DNA from: Candidatus Cloacimonadota bacterium
GTDB lineage: Bacteria; Cloacimonadota; Cloacimonadia; Cloacimonadales; JAOZMQ01
DNA: 8,257 bases
Assembly: GCA_029934195.1 (NCBI GenBank)
Contig: JAOZMQ010000123.1
Span: forward strand, 1-8,257
Reading direction: 5' to 3'
Below are positions 7,045 through 8,257 of the stretch, piece by piece; positions within the stretch are counted from its first letter, which is position 1; each line of letters starts with the position of its first letter. Made by a program: the position numbers and the translations under genes. The notes under the pieces were generated by a model that saw only the letters and a list, made by a program, of their open reading frames with translations, was not told the DNA's origin and ran no database searches.

Positions 7045-7302
7045 GGTGTCTGAACGAAAAGAACTTTTTAACCATAAAATTAATGAAGTTAATGAAGAAA
7101 GATAAATAACGGGAACGTAACCATCTTGGTTACAAAATTTTCAACCTTGAAGGAAATGAAGTTCATGAAGAAAGATTAATTGGGAAATTATTTATTTCTC
7201 AGCTTCGTAGAAGTGACGTTTTGGTAGCCTAATGCGTTAGTGTTGGGAAAAGATAAAAAGAAAATTTAGAAAAAGTAAGTTTTCGTTCAAGTAATAGTTA
7301 AG
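7045..7302 (+). repeat. REP/MITE-like intergenic repeat, copy C, with internal insertion
   Basis: This plus-oriented third copy has perfect 10-base terminal inverted repeats: TGAACGAAAA (7051-7060) and TTTTCGTTCA (7280-7289). It keeps the GAAG units, CTTC-GTA-GAAG, GTAG (7224-7227) and the hairpin 7228-7247 with the GTTA loop. Every substitution in the hairpin relative to copy A keeps a G-U or Watson-Crick pair when read as RNA. It differs from A and B in two ways. About 73 extra bases lie near the 5' part: a near-duplicate 38-base segment plus a separate hairpin (7117-7133). It also lacks the distal GCTACAGAGTAGTGAC segment. No protein is encoded. Confidence 0.87.
7117..7133. repeat. 17-base perfect hairpin nested in repeat copy C
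   Basis: GTAACCA-TCT-TGGTTAC is a perfect inverted repeat with 7-base arms and a 3-base loop, followed by AAAATTTT. It lies in a stretch of about 35 bases (7108-7142) absent from copies A and B, between two 38-base segments (7070-7107 and 7143-7180) that match at 31 of 38 positions. It looks like a second small repeat unit that arrived together with a local duplication. Confidence 0.6.
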
Positions 7303-7444
7303 AAATCAGCTTTACACGTATCAGATAGTAATTATGGCATTTATTAAAGCATTAAAATAGCGAATATCTTGATTTCATTGTTTCAATAACGCAGAAAAAA
7401 TTTCATAATTTAATGCGATTAGTAAATGTTCTTTTCTTGGTAGT
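7303..7444. other. AT-rich spacer between two repeat elements
   Basis: This part of the 771-base gap between mce and the carboxyltransferase gene shows no reading frame with a ribosome site, no strong hairpin and no RNA gene. The rest of the gap is the terminator (6942-6973), repeat copy C, the multi-hairpin element at 7445-7582, and the promoter and leader of the next gene. Confidence 0.4.
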
Positions 7445-7582
7445 GTCAAGTCAAGCTTGAAAACCCCTCTTAATCTCCCCTACCAAGGGGAGAAACCTTA
7501 ATCCCCCTTGATAGGGGGAATGCGAACGAGTACGTTCGGAAAAGGGGGTTTATCTTTTGCGTCATTTGAAACTTGACTTAAC
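7445..7582. repeat. Multi-hairpin MITE-like element with imperfect terminal inverted repeats
   Basis: The outer arms at 7445-7462 and 7565-7582 are imperfect inverted repeats, agreeing at about 14-15 of 18 positions, with a GTCAAG / CTTGAC core. Just inside, AAACCCC-type and GGGGGTTT-type segments (near 7461 and 7543) pair again. Three further hairpins lie within: TCTCCCCT/AGGGGAGA (7474-7493), TCCCCC/GGGGGA (7502-7519) and CGAACG/CGTTCG (7523-7538). The interior is much richer in G and C than its surroundings. The CCCCT...AGGGG pattern resembles noncoding palindromic repeats common between genes in several phyla. It is unrelated to copies A-C. I see no clear target-site duplication. Confidence 0.8.
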
Positions 7583-7621
7583 AGTAATAACTTATTGCAG
7601 ATCCACTAATTATTTGATTTT

Positions 7622-7650
7622 TTAACTCAGATTATGAAACAAGATATAAT
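7622..7650 (+). promoter_or_regulatory. Promoter of the carboxyltransferase gene
   Basis: A consensus -10, TATAAT (7645-7650), sits 17 bases after TTAACT (7622-7627), which matches four of six -35 positions. Transcription would begin near 7657, giving a leader of about 47 bases. Its presence after the operon terminator and two repeat elements supports independent transcription of this gene. Confidence 0.55.
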
Positions 7651-7703
7651 TTTCATATAAATTGGTTTCAATTAAGAAAATAATTTCTGATGATGGAGGA
7701 TAA

Positions 7704-8257
7704 ATGGAAATAGCAAAAAAGATTGCTCAATTACGAGCTAAACGAGGAGAAGCACTTCTTGGCGGTGGAGAAAAAAGAATCTCATCTCAACATGCAAAAG
7801 GAAAACTTACAGCACGGGAGAGAATTAAATCTTTACTTGATACCGATAGCTTTGAAGAATATGACATGTTCGTAAAACATCAATGCCATGATTTTAATAT
7901 GGAAAAACAACGGTTTTATTCTGATGGAGTTGTAACCGGTTGTGGAACAATTGACGGAAGAGTTGTTTATGTTTTTGCACAAGATTTTACAATTATCGGA
8001 GGATCTTTATCAAAGGCTTTCGCTGATAAAATATGTAAAGTTATGGATATGGCAATGAAAGTTGGAGCTCCTTTAATTGGATTAAATGATTCAGGTGGTG
8101 CAAGAATTCAAGAAGGAATTGATGCTCTTGCTGGTTATGCAGAAATATTCTGGAGAAATGTTAGAGCTTCAGGGGTAATTCCTCAGATTTCTGCTATTTT
8201 GGGTCCTTGTGCAGGTGGAGCTGTTTATTCTCCAGCGATTACAGATTTTGTTTTAAA
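7704..8257 (+). CDS. mmdA: Methylmalonyl-CoA decarboxylase / propionyl-CoA carboxylase carboxyltransferase subunit, 5' part
   Basis: This gene is cut by the right edge: 184 codons plus 2 bases are visible, against about 515 residues for full-length homologues. The enzyme moves a carboxyl group between methylmalonyl-CoA/propionyl-CoA and a biotin carrier. The visible N-terminal crotonase-like domain is intact. It shows KRISSQHAKGKLTARER (24-40), DGVVTG (74-79), FAQDFTIIGGSLS (91-103), the CoA-site NDSGGARIQEG (128-138) and GPCAGGAVYSPA (167-178). The ribosome site GGAGGA (7695-7700) is rather close, 3 bases from ATG 7704, but the protein aligns with family N-termini from here. It could be MmdA of a Na+-pumping decarboxylase, PccB of propionyl-CoA carboxylase, or a transcarboxylase subunit. 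The N-terminal half does not separate these. The neighbouring epimerase and anaerobic Kor enzyme favour the decarboxylase, so the symbol is provisional. Confidence 0.88.
   Translation, partial: MEIAKKIAQLRAKRGEALLGGGEKRISSQHAKGKLTARERIKSLLDTDSFEEYDMFVKHQCHDFNMEKQRFYSDGVVTGCGTIDGRVVYVFAQDFTIIGGSLSKAFADKICKVMDMAMKVGAPLIGLNDSGGARIQEGIDALAGYAEIFWRNVRASGVIPQISAILGPCAGGAVYSPAITDFVL

Noticed and set aside
7045..7302. Repeat copies read as a CRISPR array or a small protein gene.
   Set aside because: There are no regular direct repeats with unique spacers of CRISPR size, and the copies contain stops in all useful frames. The hairpin and terminal inverted repeats explain them better.
1..8257. An undescribed defence or mobile gene system.
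   Set aside because: Apart from one exported protein of unknown function, the genes belong to familiar RNA-modification and energy-metabolism families. No nuclease, transposase, toxin or phage gene is visible.

Overview
The window is AT-rich bacterial DNA holding seven complete genes and one cut by the right edge, all on the + strand. The gene set is a four-subunit 2-oxoacid:ferredoxin oxidoreductase, methylmalonyl-CoA epimerase and a methylmalonyl-CoA/propionyl-CoA carboxyltransferase. It points to an anaerobe that ferments amino acids or makes or oxidises propionate. Low GC, ferredoxin-linked 2-oxoglutarate metabolism and abundant intergenic repeats would fit Candidatus Cloacimonadota or a similar uncultured anaerobic lineage. 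That placement is an inference, not something the sequence proves.

Layout. Positions 1-163 hold a repeat element in minus orientation. A stand-alone THUMP/methyltransferase gene of the RlmL/YpsC type follows (351-1463). A second, plus-oriented copy of the repeat lies at about 1527-1735. Next is a 527-residue exported protein that I do not recognise, with a central coiled coil (1873-3456). Then comes a tight operon, korD-korA-korB-korC-mce (3629-6932), with gaps of 15, 0, 8 and 11 bases, closed by a clear intrinsic terminator (6942-6973). The long gap 6933-7703 holds a third repeat copy (about 7045-7302) and an unrelated multi-hairpin element (7445-7582). A good promoter precedes mmdA/pccB, which starts at 7704 and runs off the window.

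How the genes work together. KorDABC interconverts 2-oxoglutarate and succinyl-CoA using ferredoxin. Succinyl-CoA is the substrate of methylmalonyl-CoA mutase, which is not in this window. The epimerase then interconverts the methylmalonyl-CoA stereoisomers, and the downstream carboxyltransferase interconverts methylmalonyl-CoA and propionyl-CoA. Placing the epimerase inside the kor operon, with the carboxyltransferase next door, suggests a glutamate/2-oxoglutarate to propionate route, or its syntrophic reverse.

The least ordinary part is the repeat DNA. Three diverged copies of one element share a GTAG tetranucleotide directly 5' of a 20-base hairpin, the hallmark of REP sequences served by RAYT transposases. 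The two copies whose both ends are visible also carry roughly 10-bp terminal inverted repeats. No transposase gene is visible. I found no tRNA, rRNA, CRISPR array or defence system.
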